Below are positions 1 to 56,709 of a stretch of 64,000 nt of DNA, piece by piece. Positions within the stretch are counted from its first letter, which is position 1. Every line of letters begins with the position of its first letter. The stretch is from the NCBI GenBank assembly GCA_036365455.1, contig JAWQUS010000009.1:2572001-2636000 (forward strand). Direction: 5' to 3'. Below the pieces are notes generated by a model. It saw nothing but the letters and a program-made list of their open reading frames with translations. It was not told where the DNA came from and searched no databases. Made by a program: the position numbers and the translations under genes. The stretch comes from Macrosoma leucophasiata (taxonomy: Eukaryota > Arthropoda > Insecta > Lepidoptera > Hedylidae).

Positions 1-150
1 GGAGGGTCGCGGGTTCGATCCCCGCACCGGGACATATGTTTGTATGGCCTACAGATATTTGTTTCGGGTCTGGGTGTTTGTGTATGTGTACAACGGCACC
101 CACAACACAGGTTTCTACCTACTGTGGGGCTGTGAGTGTAAGCGTATTTT
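1..150 (+). mobile_element. tRNA-headed SINE family T1, partial
   Basis: It begins inside the tRNA-like head (GGGTTCGATCCCCGCACCGG, box B), then the family body ending CTACTGTGGGGCTGTGAGTG. Cut by the window edge. Confidence 0.75.
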
Positions 151-726
151 ATTTATTTATTATTTTTTATGAGGAAAAAAATAACATAGGCCGCCGGCGG
201 TCTCCATCGGCGTCATCCATTTTTAATGTATTTTCTGATGTACTAAATTTATTATAAAATACATTTCATTCTATTATCAGCTCGGTTCGGATCCTAGATT
301 ATCATATGGAAATCATATTTCTGGTTTTCACTAGTGTAAAGTACATTGTACATCACATATTTTATATTATAGAGGAGCTAACCTGTAATTCAGTATTATT
401 ATTATTTAAATTGAGTTCATAACACTCATTTTTGAGTGTCGTACGGCGCGAGCAAAGAAGACAGTGTGGATCGTGGGTATGTATGCTTGCATTCGGGGGA
501 TTCGTTAGTGTCAAGTCAATTATTGATACGTATTTTATTATTGAATACCTCTATTTTTGATAAGGGTATAGTACTAATGGGGCGTAGTTTTTTTACGATA
601 CTTAAGGAATTGAGCGTTCACATCAACCGTGAACCATAAAATTTGGCTCATAATGAACCCGAAGCCGTGCCAAGGCATCGCAAAACGAGACGCTAGTGCG
701 AGAGAACGCGCGGTTCAGGAGTTCAC

Positions 727-801
727 CTAGCATCCAGGGGCGGCGCGCGGGCGGCCCGCGGCGGGCGGCGCGCCACCGCTTGCTGCGCGTGTGGGACAGC
801 C
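727..801 (-). CDS. Possible downstream exon of Klp10A (GC-rich)
   Basis: A good acceptor (ATGTTGCAG) opens a GC-rich stretch in phase 1, which matches the phase of the exon ending at 3,156. A good donor (CTAG|GTGAAC) closes it in phase 1 after 75 bp. It would encode LSHTRSKRWRAARRGPPARR then PWML. If not spliced, the frame stays open to a stop near 623. The peptide is Arg-rich and does not resemble the expected helical tail, so it may be a lineage-specific cassette or not an exon at all. Confidence 0.3.
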   Translation of the reverse strand, partial: GCPTRAASGGAPPAAGRPRAAPGC

Positions 802-3155
802 CTGCAACATGCCAACATGCCAACGTGCCAACGTGCCATCGCGTGCCAACAGACGTCTTCCTTGCAATCCGTCATTCCGCATTCGTAAACTTTCCAGAGA
901 CCTATCTACGAGACTTTTTTATCGAACATGCCTTCGTGGTGAGATCATAGGGGCATTTCTGATTGAATTATTCTTGAACAGAAAAGACACGAATGTGAAC
1001 ACGAATGTGCAGTAGGGTGCGTAGGTATCGAGTGCGGAGTACGCCAGATGATCGAGTAAAATTTTCAAAGGTGTCTTACTTCAGACCATAGTCTATTTTC
1101 AAAATATCGTGGACAAACATGCGTAAGCCAAATTTCACAGAACAACACATATATAAATAACGATCTGCATTCAAAAATAACCGCTTAAAGAAACGTACGT
1201 CTCTTTTGGCGAGAGACATACAATTCACCACCGCCATTATACAACGGCTGCACAGTTTACATAAAACCGTTCATATCTAGAGGGATCCGAGAAAAAGAAC
1301 GGATCAGGGTTTTTTCGCCAGACTCGTTCACACTTCATCCGATCCGTTAAGACGGCTAATAACTCAGAAAATGGCACTTTACGGCCGCTCATATTAAGAA
1401 TTATTCGAGTGAAGAGAGTGAGGCGCGGGTTACACTCACCGTCCTGCGGCCCTACTAACTGCATTGCTGCTGACATTGATCTAGTTTGAGACAAAATTAT
1501 ATAATGAATAGTTGGCTCCCAAGATTGGCAAGTCGACGTCCTGCGTGAGGGCCGGCAGGTGGCGTGGTGCGGGCGGTCGGGGTCCACTCACCGTCCTGCT
1601 CGTAGTCTACATCCTGCGTGAGGGCCAGCAGATGGGAGAAGCGCGGTCGGGGTCCACTCACCGTCCTGCTCGTAGTCTACATCCTGCGTGAGGGCCAGCA
1701 GATGGGAGAAGCGCGGTCGGGGTCCACTCACCGTCCTGCTCGTAGTCTACATCCTGCGTGAGGGCCAGCAGATGGGAGAAGCGCGGTCGGGGTCCACTCA
1801 CCGTCCTGCTCGTAGTCTACATCCTGCGTGAGGGCCAGCAGATGGGAGAAGCGCGGTCGGGGTCCACTCACCGTCCTGCTCGTAGTCTACATCCTGCGTG
1901 AGGGCCAGCAGATGGGAGAAGCGCGGTCGGGGTCCACTCACCGTCCTGCTCGTAGTCTACATCCTGCGTGAGGGCCAGCAGATGGGAGAAGCGCGGTCGG
2001 GGTCCACTCACCGTCCTGCTCGTAGTCTACATCCTGCGTGAGGGCCAGCAGATGGGAGAAGCGCGGTCGGGGTCCACTCACCGTCCTGCTCGTAGTCTAC
2101 ATCCTGCGTGAGGGCCAGCAGATGGGAGAAGCGCGGTCGGGGTCCACTCACCGTCCTGCTCGTAGTCTACATCCTGCGTGAGGGCCAGCAGATGGGAGAA
2201 GCGCGGTCGGGGTCCACTCACCGTCCTGCTCGTAGTCTACATCCTGCGTGAGGGCCAGCAGATGGAAGAAGCGCGGTCGGGGTCCACTCACCGTCCTGGT
2301 CGTAGTCTACATCCTGCGTGAGGGCCAGCAGACGGGAGCGGTGCGGGCGGTCGGGGTCCACTCACCGTCCTGGTCGTAGTCTACATCCTGCGTGAGGGCC
2401 AGCAGGCGGGAGCGGTGCGGGCGGTCGGGGTCCACTCACCGTCCTGGTCGTAGTCTACATCCTGCGTGAGGGCCAGCAGACGGGAGCGGTGCGGGCGGTC
2501 GGGGTCCACTCACCGTCCTGGTCGTAGTCGACGTCCTGCGTGAGGGCCAGCAGGCGGGAGCGGTGCGGGCGGTTGGGGTCCACTCACCGTCCTGGTCGTA
2601 GTCTACATCCTGCGTGAGGGCCAGCAGGCGGGAGCGGTGCGGGCGGTCGGGGTCCACTCACCGTCCTGGTCGTAGTCGACGTCCTGCGTGAGGGCCAGCA
2701 GATGGGAGCAGCGCGGTCGGGGTCCACTCACCGTCCTGGTCGTAGTCGACGTCCTGCGTGAGGGCCAGCAGATGGGAGCAGCGCGGTCGGGGTCCACTCA
2801 CCGTCCTGGTCGTAGTCGACGTCCTGCGTGAGGGCCAGCAGATGGGAGCAGCGCGGTCGGGGTCCACTCACCGTCTTGGTCGTAGTCGACGTCCTGCGTG
2901 AGGGCCAGCAGATGGGAGCAGCGCGGTCGGGGTCCACTCACCGTCCTGGTCGTAGTCGACGTCCTGCGTGAGGGCCAGCAGATGGGAGCAGCGCGGTCGG
3001 GGTCCACTCACCGTCCTGGTCGTAGTCGACGTCCTGCGTGAGGGCCAGCAGATGGGAGCGGTGCGGGCGATCGGGGTCCACTCACCGTCCTGGTCGTAGT
3101 CGACGTCCTGCGTGAGGGCCAGCAGATGGGAGCAGCGCGGTCGGGGTCCACTCAC

Positions 3156-47747
<44,592 letters not shown>

Positions 47748-47749
47748 CT

Positions 47750-50700
47750 GGAACAAAACAAAATATTCGTTGACGTCTGATGATTCCATTGCCTGCCGGT
47801 CATAGTTAAAAGTATTTCGTCTTACTTCAATACAATTATTATTTAAAAAATGCGCGTCGGACTCGGCACACGAATCGTTCCGTACCATGTATAAAAAAAA
47901 ACGGCAGAACCACGTTTGTGGTATTTTATTTCAATTATTTATTATTAAAGTAAACATTATAACTAAATGTTCCGTTAATCTATACTAAAGCTGAAGAGTT
48001 TGTTTGTTTACTTGAACGCGCTAATCTCAGGAACTATTGTTGCGATTTGAAAAATTGTTGCAATGTTAGATAGCCCATTTATCGAGGAAGGCTTAAGGCT
48101 ATATAACATCACGCTAAGATAAGTAGGAGAGGGTAGGTAACATTGCAACCGCGCGAAGCCGGGATGGGCCGCTAGTAGGTATATTATATTCAAGCGTCTA
48201 CCTATTACCGTTATTAATATCGAGCATAAAAAAACACGATTGTTTTATGGCAGCCCACCTTAAAACATTTTTTAATTCTGTTTGTAGTATATGTTGTTAT
48301 AGAGGAAACAAAAATACATAATGTGTGAAAGTTTCAACTATTTAGCCATCACACTACTATCACAACTTGGTGACAGATAGACGGACAGCGGATTCTTAAT
48401 AACCCGTTAGGGTTCCATTTTTACCCTTTACATACGGAACCATAAAAAGGACGAAGTAATGTTATTTTCAGTGAAAGACAAAACGAAAGCCGGCTCTGGT
48501 CATGGTCAACGTTGTTCATACAAACAGGCCGTAAATCAGCCATTAACTGCATAATACAAGCCGTGGTCACACCGCCCCCGTCTATATTTGCATAACAATG
48601 GCTCTAATCGCAAAGTAAGTAAATAGACAATGGAAGGGTGTCTGGATTAAAAGCATGCGCTAGACACATTAAAGCGCCTGCAATTTGCTGGTGCAAGCTA
48701 GCTTTGTTCCAGTCGATGCCGTCTCCGGCGCATCTTTATGCGTCTGGCTGTCTGCCCTTGAATTATGACAGAGTAGGTAATCATTTAATGTGCAAGAGTT
48801 GCACAGTTATTGTTCAAATAAAAGGGAAAGTTGAATTGAATTGATAGAATCTTAAACAATGCTCAGTTTGAAAAATCATTTACTCCTTCTTCCTCATTTA
48901 GGCCTCTATTTTTGGGATTGATCCAATTCGGAAAATATAGACTTGGATGGCAAAGATTCTTCGTAGCACCCGACTAGCGGCTCGCCCCGGTTTCGTACGG
49001 GTACAATGAATGTAATATAGTCTATGTCACTCAGTGAAGATGCCGCTTTCTAATGGTGAAAATATTTTTGAAATCGATCCAGTATAGATAAATGAAATTG
49101 AGCTCTTTTCTTATTACATAATTCATTTTAAGTTCTGAAAGGAACAAATAGAGATAGAGTTCAAATTGATGATAAGCGAGTGCTGCAGCGGGTTCATGTA
49201 CTTATACAGAACCTACTCACTGGCTGCAACTATTGCTTTCAGAGTTGTAGGCAATGAGCTTATAAATACTAGATGAGCAATGTCATACAAACGATTTTCA
49301 CAAATGCGTAACCACTTACTAGTTCAAAAGACGTAGCTTTGAAACCGATACTTATGTACAAAGTAAACTATATTTGTCTCGTTTCTTCTACTGGATAACA
49401 AATTACCGTTAAAGTGAGATAACAACATCGTTGTCATGGAAACGGACAGAGTCGATCAGAGTTGCCAGTGGTGAGATAATTTCCCCAAAATATATTAATA
49501 AATAAATGTATTTAATTGCTTTGGTGTGATTAATGTTGTACATTTTGAATAGAATTTAATTAAACTTTCAATCTACACCATATAAAACTGTAACGGAAGC
49601 GTGTCTGTACATTGAAAATACTTAGAAAAAGCTATCAGTTAGTAGATAACGGATTTTGAAACGAATTAATAGCCGAGTTTTAAAGTATTAAAGTGAAAAC
49701 TTCTTTAGCATTGTTGTGATTTGAAAGTCAATGAAACGAAAAATCGACAGTAAAAAGGGACACGCACAAATTCATAAAATTAAACGTGGGAAAACTAACA
49801 ATTACATGACTTTTTGTGCTCACCCATTCAAATTAGGGCCGCACTAACAATGGCTTGACTTTAACATGTTTGGGTGGATTCTTATCTTGACCACCAAAGT
49901 GTTTCGAGCATACGACAGGAGCTGTAGATGGTAAACAGTCGGTTTCTTTGCGTAATAGCATAACCCGGACATTTGGCTAAAATTCCATACAAACACTTGA
50001 TTTGGTTACCTATTATTAAGATACCAATCAGTGAGGTGTTTTTACAAGGAAATAAGCACGTTATGTGTTTACGACTTTGGGGCGAAAACATTTCAACGTT
50101 CGAAGTTTTTTTTGTCAGCTACTATAATAAATATATGGCTTTTAAATAGGAAATCGGTGGTAGAGCTCTGTTGACCGATCTCAAGAGTGAAAGCACCATC
50201 GCATCACATAATTTACCTGCCGCTGAACGGTAGTGTCCACAGCTATTGTGATCGATGGTAATGTACGAAGGTAGAGCTCAAATGATAGAGCTCGAAGCCG
50301 TGGAAACGGTATGAAAAATTCCCCTACAGCATATGTCTATATTTTAACGTTAGCTCACTATAAGCTTTTTTATACTAACCAAAGTTGTTCTCAAACAATG
50401 CATTATTTGCGAAGGAGTTTTTATAAACATGATATTAATCCTTATCGAAATAACATTTTATTATTCAACACAAGTATTTAATTTAAAACGAAATTGCCCT
50501 ATACTTCTTTCGATTCAAATCAATATCTTGGAAGATATCGCAGTTATAAAATAACACTCATCACAGCAAAATAAAAATTGAGCACTGCCCGCACAATGTA
50601 CAAAGGCGGCCGGCAGTCATGAGGGGTAGGGCGGTGGAAAGCTGAAGAGTTTTTTTTACGCGGTCGAGACGAGATCTTTGCTCAAGATCTGCGGTGTATC

Positions 50701-50780
50701 GCTTACCTATCGCGTTCGTAATGAAGAATGTAAGAAAAGGCTTTGTGCGAATGAAAGTATCGGTGTAAAAATGAATGTAA
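47750..50780. other. Start of the visible upstream intron, nothing firm
   Basis: Includes retroelement-like scraps (CGCGCGAAGCCGGGATGGGC at 48.15 kb; CGACTAGCGGCTCGCCCCGG at 48.97 kb; TTAGGGTTCCATTTTTACCC at 48.4 kb). No upstream Klp10A exon was recognised. Confidence 0.45.
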
Positions 50781-50784
50781 TAAA

Positions 50785-51312
50785 TTGGCAAAAAAGCATG
50801 CAGTTCACATTGATGTTAAGTAATGACTACAGTCTATACACTCACACAAAGACCAAAGGTCAAAATGCATATACGTTACCACTCCTAAGGCCTAAGGTGT
50901 TATGCCTCTGTGCCGGAAATAACAGAGGTGTATATTACCTGACACGAACACAATAGTGCTCAACACTACCATTTGATTGTTTTTTGAACGCGCATCTCAG
51001 GAACTACTTTTTTTATGTACTTAATAAAAGTGGCAAACAAGCATGCAGTTCACATTGATGTTAAGTGGTGACTGCAGCCTATAGACACCCACACAATGAC
51101 CAGAGGTCAAAATGTAGATGCGTTGTCACGTTATGCCTCTGTGATGGAAATTACATGGCAAACAAAATCGTACATTACCACCTGACCGGAACTAAATGGT
51201 AGTGTTCAGCACTATGGTGAGTGCTGAACACTACCATTTAGCGGCAAGTATATAAGCTAATGCGGTGGTGCCCACACCCACGAGCTCCGTCACTGGGGCT
51301 CTACCACCAGTC
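50785..51312 (-). repeat. Cluster of R3 copies, including a head-to-head join
   Basis: A copy at 50,785-50,975 is followed by another at 51,010-51,312. At 51,194-51,240 an inverted pair AAATGGTAGTGTTCAGCACT / AGTGCTGAACACTACCATTT breaks the second copy, as if a fragment had been inverted or joined head to head. Confidence 0.7.
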
Positions 51313-51677
51313 AAAGACTGGATTGATTTGTAAAATTCTTTTAGTGTAATTCATTAAATTTACTCCCTAAAAAGTGGGAAAATTTCAAATTGTTTTACTA
51401 GCAACACCGATGGAAAAAATTATGCGCGATGTACTTATTTTGTTTTTTAATGTAATTTAGGCAATATGATAAAAAATATGCGAACTTATTCGTGAAAAGT
51501 AATGCCACTTGCATTATCATTCTTTTCGGATCATGATACACATTTTTTATCAACACATTTCGCCATTTTAAGTAAGTTTTACGGACGAGCGTGACGCGTC
51601 TGTCAGGTCAGATATGCCTGTGGGCATCTTCGAAGTGGCTACACGTTGCGGCCGTAAACTGCCAATCTAGTAACATA

Positions 51678-51719
51678 TACGCTATATACCTACATCATTG
51701 GTTGTAGGTATATAGCGTA
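51678..51719. repeat. Perfect 17-bp hairpin, 8-base loop
   Basis: TACGCTATATACCTACA, loop TCATTGGT, then the exact inverse complement. Confidence 0.9.
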
Positions 51720-52399
51720 GATGCTCGATTCGCCTCCAATGTTTTTTGTGGCCCATGTTACATGGAACCGGCCCACCCCTTTTTTTACGCAGAGCAATCG
51801 CATTTATTAGTGTTGTTGCATAATTTTACTGTATCGAATATTCTACAAATAATAATAGGTACCAACTTGAGGAAAATAATACAGCCTACTAAAGTCAAAT
51901 ACGAAACCTGAATACAATACAGTTTATCATACCTCTACCTACATTAAATAACATTTCAAAGAAAGGTCTACGTCATTGTAATGTATCATATTCAAGTTAA
52001 TATACTTTACCACGACCCAAATCTTTGTGAGAACACACAATTTTGAAGTTTCCTTAGTGTCTGAGGGAACAAAGGATATTTAGTATTTAGTAATACCTAA
52101 TTTTTCGCATCCATGTGTTCATTCAAATACAATTCCAGGGCGATGGGATATTTCCCTTATATGGAAATGCCAAGATTATTAGACTTAATTTAATGGATTG
52201 GATCGAGGTGATAATTACAGTCTTTTCATTAGAGTAGTAGAGCTTCCGTTTACGACATGTAGAAAACAGCTCATTCTTGTATGTTTTAAAACTACGTTAT
52301 GTATAGACATGTTCTTATATGTTTTATAGTGGTTGTAAAATTTCAAAATTGAAGCTTACGGGGCGTACCGCATTGCTTTATCCACCTACCACCGAATGA

Positions 52400-52800
52400 G
52401 AAGTGTTCGGCACAGATATTTTTTTACAAGGTGGAAATTCCATTGCATGCAACATGCAACAGACTCTTTGGGGGGGAGAGTCGGGATATCAGGTACTTGG
52501 ACCCTCTAAATCCACTTCGGTGTCGACTTCAGTGCATAACATAAACACTGCTCCGGTTCCCTCCTCGCATTTCGTCTCCATCCAAAGCTCATTCACAGGG
52601 GCTTTGTGAGCCCCCTTCGTCATTTGCCACGACGACCTGCGGCTACTTCGATCACCGTCTTCATGGAACCGCGAGTGCTGAAGGACCAGAGCCACCGCTC
52701 TTGCCGCCCGTGGCTCATGGTGGTTTTTTAGTCCCCTCTTACGACAAGCAAAGGATACCTCAATCCTATTCTATAAGCCCGGAACTGCAGGACCTATCCA
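52400..52800. repeat. Probable retroelement 3' region
   Basis: Contains TTTTTAGTCCCCTCTTACGA, GACAAGCAAAGGATACC and CCTATTCTATAAGCCCGG, a sequence type I recall as highly repeated in moths. The open frames in it are not convincing genes. Confidence 0.4.
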
Positions 52801-53481
52801 ATAGATACCTACTTTCCATCAGAGTACGTATATATTTTGATTTTGAGTTTTTTTAGCTCTTATCCCCAGCCTTATCATAAAACGGTTATATTTTGACAAT
52901 ATTTTCCGGTTGATTATTAATTATTATGTTATGACTTATAAGTAACTTAGGCAACTTGAACTAATTACCCGCGGAGCCGAGGACAACACCTAGTTATATA
53001 ATATTTTTTAAGATACGAAATAACATTTCTTCCGTACGCCCATTAGAAGGGGCAAAATGTGTCAAATGATATCGAACACACAACCGTCACCATGGTTACG
53101 CTCCGCGACGCTCCGACGAAAGTGGAACGGATCGGCCAAAAAAAAAAAAACAAAACGCCTCCTACAGATGGCTACTTTTATAAAAACGTTAAACGCTTTT
53201 ATAGGTTTTATAAAAAAAAAAAATTTTTACAATTTTTTTTAAATTATTTTTTTTATGTAAAAATAAATATATTTTCATTTTCTTATTAATTTTATTACTA
53301 CTGAGGTAACTATTTTTAGGTTTTTACAATTAAAATTAGGCAAATACAGATAACGCACCTGGCAGTAAAAGTACTTATTGGTATGTAGTAATTGCGTAGG
53401 TATCAATTCATAATACAACATATGACAAACCTATGCTTTTGTCAAACTTTTTTCTAAAATGGGACTGATGATGTAGATTTT

Positions 53482-53768
53482 TACTGGTGGTAGAGCTCCA
53501 GTGACGGAGCACGCGAGCGTAAGTACCACCGCATTACCTAATTTACTTGCCGCTAAGTGGTAGTGTTCAGCACTATCGTGTTCCGGTCAGGTGGTAATGT
53601 ACGGCCCTGTAATTTCCGGCACAGAGGCATAACACCTTAGGCCTCAGGAGTGGTAACGCATCTGCATTTTGACCTTGGTCTTCGTGTAAGTGTTTATAGG
53701 CTGCAGTCATCACTTAACATCAATGTGAACTGCAAGCTTGTTTGCCACTTCCATTGCATAAAAAAAAG
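53482..53768 (+). repeat. R3 copy, full length
   Basis: ACTGGTGGTAGAGCTCCAGT to CTTCCATTGCATAAAAAAA. It lies directly upstream of the plus-strand exon-like frame at 53.8 kb. Confidence 0.8.
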
Positions 53769-53831
53769 ACACCTACATTGTTATAAATAAATGTTTCTTT
53801 CTTTTCTACATTTTCGTCGATCCCAAGAAAG

Positions 53832-54184
53832 CACCCGAGACTACGCCTGACTATTGTGGTGTAGCGTCCACTACATTAAGGCGCCAACTAGTGGAATACA
53901 ATGAAACCTTACAGCACTTGTCTAGTACGATAGATGGCGTGCAGTCAAATTACATCGCACATACGAAGATTTCTCAAGAGTTGGCATATATACAACTTCC
54001 CAACGTCAACCGTTGGGCCGCGGCCTGCCAGGCGCTACCACCTCGCCTAGTCGGAGGATCCTCCCTTTTCGCCGGCGGAACACTTCCACCCGGTCCTCCA
54101 CAGTGGCCTGCCGATCACCAGGAAAGTAAAACATGCAGAACTACAACTTCAAAGTATGTGCCTAGACTACCTAGTCTACTATAA
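53832..54184 (+). CDS. Unidentified plus-strand terminal exon or retrocopy fragment
   Basis: After a pyrimidine-rich stretch (TTTCTTTCTTTTCTACATTT) an AG at about 53,831 opens a frame with no stop for about 118 codons. It reads KAPETTPDYCGVASTTLRRQ, LVEYNETLQHLSSTIDGVQS, then a Pro/Gly-rich end and a stop at 54,182-54,184. The first half looks helical and the second half disordered. A poly(A) signal AATAAA lies at about 54,357. No ATG suits a full gene, so it looks like a last exon of a gene on the strand opposite to Klp10A, or a retroposed 3' end. The family is not recognised. Confidence 0.42.
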
Positions 54185-54356
54185 TATCTTCGCTGTAACA
54201 ACCACAATAATCATTGTTGATGTGGATTCACTTAAAGAACCGCAAACAATAATAACTTTGCTTTAGAAACAACTAAACTGGTTAGAAAGTTGCATGGAAT
54301 AGGCACGTGTATATTTCTGTACATTTGAAACGAGCAAGTCTTGTACATAGTGCCGA

Positions 54357-54362
54357 AAATAA
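54357..54362 (+). promoter_or_regulatory. Poly(A) signal AATAAA downstream of the 53.8-kb frame
   Basis: CGAAAATAAACTGCATG lies about 175 bases after the stop codon of the plus-strand frame, at a fitting distance for a short 3'UTR. AATAAA is common by chance in this AT-rich DNA. Confidence 0.35.
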
Positions 54363-54419
54363 ACTGCATGATTTGGAAAAAAATGCAGCCTGTTAAGTTT
54401 TTTTTTTACTTACGTACGT

Positions 54420-54600
54420 GGCTCGTCTGGGAGACGGCACTGGTCTACTTCACCGGGAAATCGGCAAGAGCAAGAGCGCTCTCAGCCTAAATAAATTTAC
54501 ATATCTGCCCAAGAGACCCTTGCCGGTTCGATCCTGGGCTTAGAGCTTTGTGGAAGGCCACATAAGACATATGCGATTAGGGGCGGTGCAACTTTCGCTT
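54420..54600 (+). mobile_element. tRNA-like retroposon family T3
   Basis: Contains TTCACCGGGAAATCGGCAAG, CAGCCTAAATAAATTTACAT and the box B-like CCGGTTCGATCCTGGGCT. Second copy at 28.4 kb. Confidence 0.5.
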
Positions 54601-54662
54601 TAGTCATCGGTTGGTGTTTGGCTAATGAACAATTCGTCGGTCGTAGTATCGAATTGTATATT

Positions 54663-55010
54663 GCAGCGCGCATGACCCTGCGACTGGTGTAGATCTACTC
54701 GGTTGTGCTGTGGGCAGTGTAAGCGCAATCGGGTGTGTGATGGGTGACCGCTAGTGGCAAATTAAAAATGCTTATTTTATTTTTTCGCGCTTCGGAGGGT
54801 ACGTTAAGCTGTCGGTCCCGGTTGCTATCGATAGATAACAGTCGTTAAACCATGTCGGAGGCCTTATGGGCGGTTTGACGATATCCGACAGCGGGTTGGC
54901 CACCAACCCGCATTGGAGCAGCGTGGTGGCTGTATGTGGTAAACTCAAACCCTCTCCAAAAAAGGTGAGAGACTCGTGCCCAACAGTGGTACATAAATAA
55001 AAGTGTCGTT
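54663..55010 (+). repeat. R4 copy, diverged
   Basis: GCGCGCATGACCCTGCGACT through GGTGAGAGACTCGTGCCCAA; downstream of the 54.4-kb T3 copy. Confidence 0.65.
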
Positions 55011-55624
55011 GCCAAGTATCGAATTTGTGTACCTATTCAGTTATGACTACACAGATGTTGAATTTGTTCTGCCTTAACTCACTAGTAAAATAGCGTTAAT
55101 CGTCATACATAAATACAATTTAAACTAAATCTTGAATTTCTTGAAAATTTGTCACTTTTTATCTGAATTCAGAGCAGCAGACACCGATTTGTCATCAGCT
55201 GAGTAGATTCATACCTAAAATATAATTATGCGTGGTCCGAAAGTCCGAACAATTCATTATTTAGGTACTTAAAAATGAGTAAATAGCTAAGACATGTGTC
55301 GCGCATTACCAATATAACCTCAACAAGTAAAAATAACATTTGCAATCCTTCATGAAATATTCAATAGGAGACACTTGAAACACATTCTCGGAATTGTTTA
55401 AAATCAGAAAATTCCTGTACGTTTGCCAAGAAATTAAAGACTATTTGCCTAGATAGAGTTCACGGAAACTAAATTATAGCGGATATTGAAGTTAAATTGA
55501 ATTATTCTGCCCATTCTGCGACGAACTCCTGAAATTGCCGAACAACTGTAATATCGTGAACTGTATTAGTATTCCTCGAAATCCGAATTTTACCGGTTGG
55601 GTAACTGCGAAAATTTGGACTACC

Positions 55625-55925
55625 TACGAGTAATCCCCGAACGAGTAGGTAGAGGTAAATGGATGCATACAAGCATTGGATGTAGGCTCGGTTCACCCTC
55701 GGTTCGCCGGTTACGTTCGGGCGTAACAGGCGAATTTTGCGATGCAACAGGACAGGTGGCGAGCCTGAAAACTCCGAGATACTGGGAAAATTCTAGAAAA
55801 TAGAAAAATCCTAATAGAACCAGTGATAAAAGTTTTCACACAGTTATCTCTTATAGCCCCCAACCCGGGAATCGAACCCAGCACCCCAGCGTAGCAGAAG
55901 TAACCAGCTACAACTAGACTATATT
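55625..55925 (-). mobile_element. T2 SINE, diverged
   Basis: Tail (GTAATCCCCGAACGAGTAGG) and head (CCCAACCCGGGAATCGAACC) present with moderate divergence. Confidence 0.7.
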
Positions 55926-56429
55926 GAGTTATATTTTGTATAGCTACGTTGAAACCGTGAGCCATTGTTTATGCAATAATGCCCATATCTAACAAATGTT
56001 TCAAAACGGCATTATAGTTTAAGTCCGACAGAGATTTTAAATTTCAATAAGGAATTCAAAAACAAAACAACAAAACCGTCGATATAATGATAATATCATT
56101 ATCATCCGCCAATATAATAAACACATTATCTTCATAGGGGGTCATTTGCATTTATTCGCATGCATTCCGTTATGTTTGTAAGGAACAGGTTTTATGCGGC
56201 AGGTGATATCTAAAAACAAAAGACTAACGTTACGTGACCACAGACCCGTGACCCATTATACATAAAATACGTAACATTTGTCCTTCTATTTCTATGAAAA
56301 GCATTGACCGCTAATTTCAAGGACGTTAAAGTCGTCAATCCACTATTAAGCCATAGATTCACAAGGTGTATTGTATTACAATATCCAGCGACAATTATTG
56401 CCCATCGAACCTACGAATTAGACTAACGG

Positions 56430-56600
56430 CTAGTTTCGACTTTGTAGAGATCTTTGCTACACACTGCCTAATAATCATTGATATTCCTGTACCTATTGGT
56501 CAAAACTTGATCAAAATTGTCGACAAACGTCACATAGGTAAGGTACGAAAGAGGTAACGGTCTACAGATCCGACATAAGCCGAAGTCTCCTTCCTAAGCA
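56430..56600. mobile_element. Truncated copy of the 24.6/60.7-kb MITE
   Basis: Shares GGTCAAAACTTGATCA, TCGACAAACGTCA and the CTACAGATCCG..ATAAGCCG.AGTC segment with the other two copies; the ends are missing. Confidence 0.6.
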
Positions 56601-56604
56601 TTTT

Positions 56605-56705
56605 AATTTGCCACTAGCGGTCACCCATCACACACCCGACCGCGCCCGTATCGCTTAACCGAGAAGATCGCTTCCGATCTTCACCAGCCGCGGGGCCATG
56701 CGCGC
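56605..56705 (-). repeat. R4 head fragment
   Basis: AATTTGCCACTAGCGGTCAC and CAGCCGCGGGGCCATGCGCG match the start of R4 in reverse. Confidence 0.6.
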
Positions 56706-56709
56706 TTCA

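Larger units (their letters stand above)
1..1230. other. Left flank, mostly non-coding
   Basis: Bases 1-150 are the end of a tRNA-headed SINE (family T1). A Met-rich AT stretch follows, then a GC-rich patch at 700-830 (see the candidate exon there) with the small repeat GCCAAC(A/G)T at 811-850. No tail exon of kinesin-13 type could be recognised here. Confidence 0.5.

Noticed and set aside
1237..1587. 116-codon minus-strand frame as a possible kinesin tail
   Set aside because: Its start is a degenerate array unit and the rest (NPRLTLFTRIILNMSGRK...) shows no kinesin tail pattern. A donor-like relic sits inside it, but no good acceptor was found.
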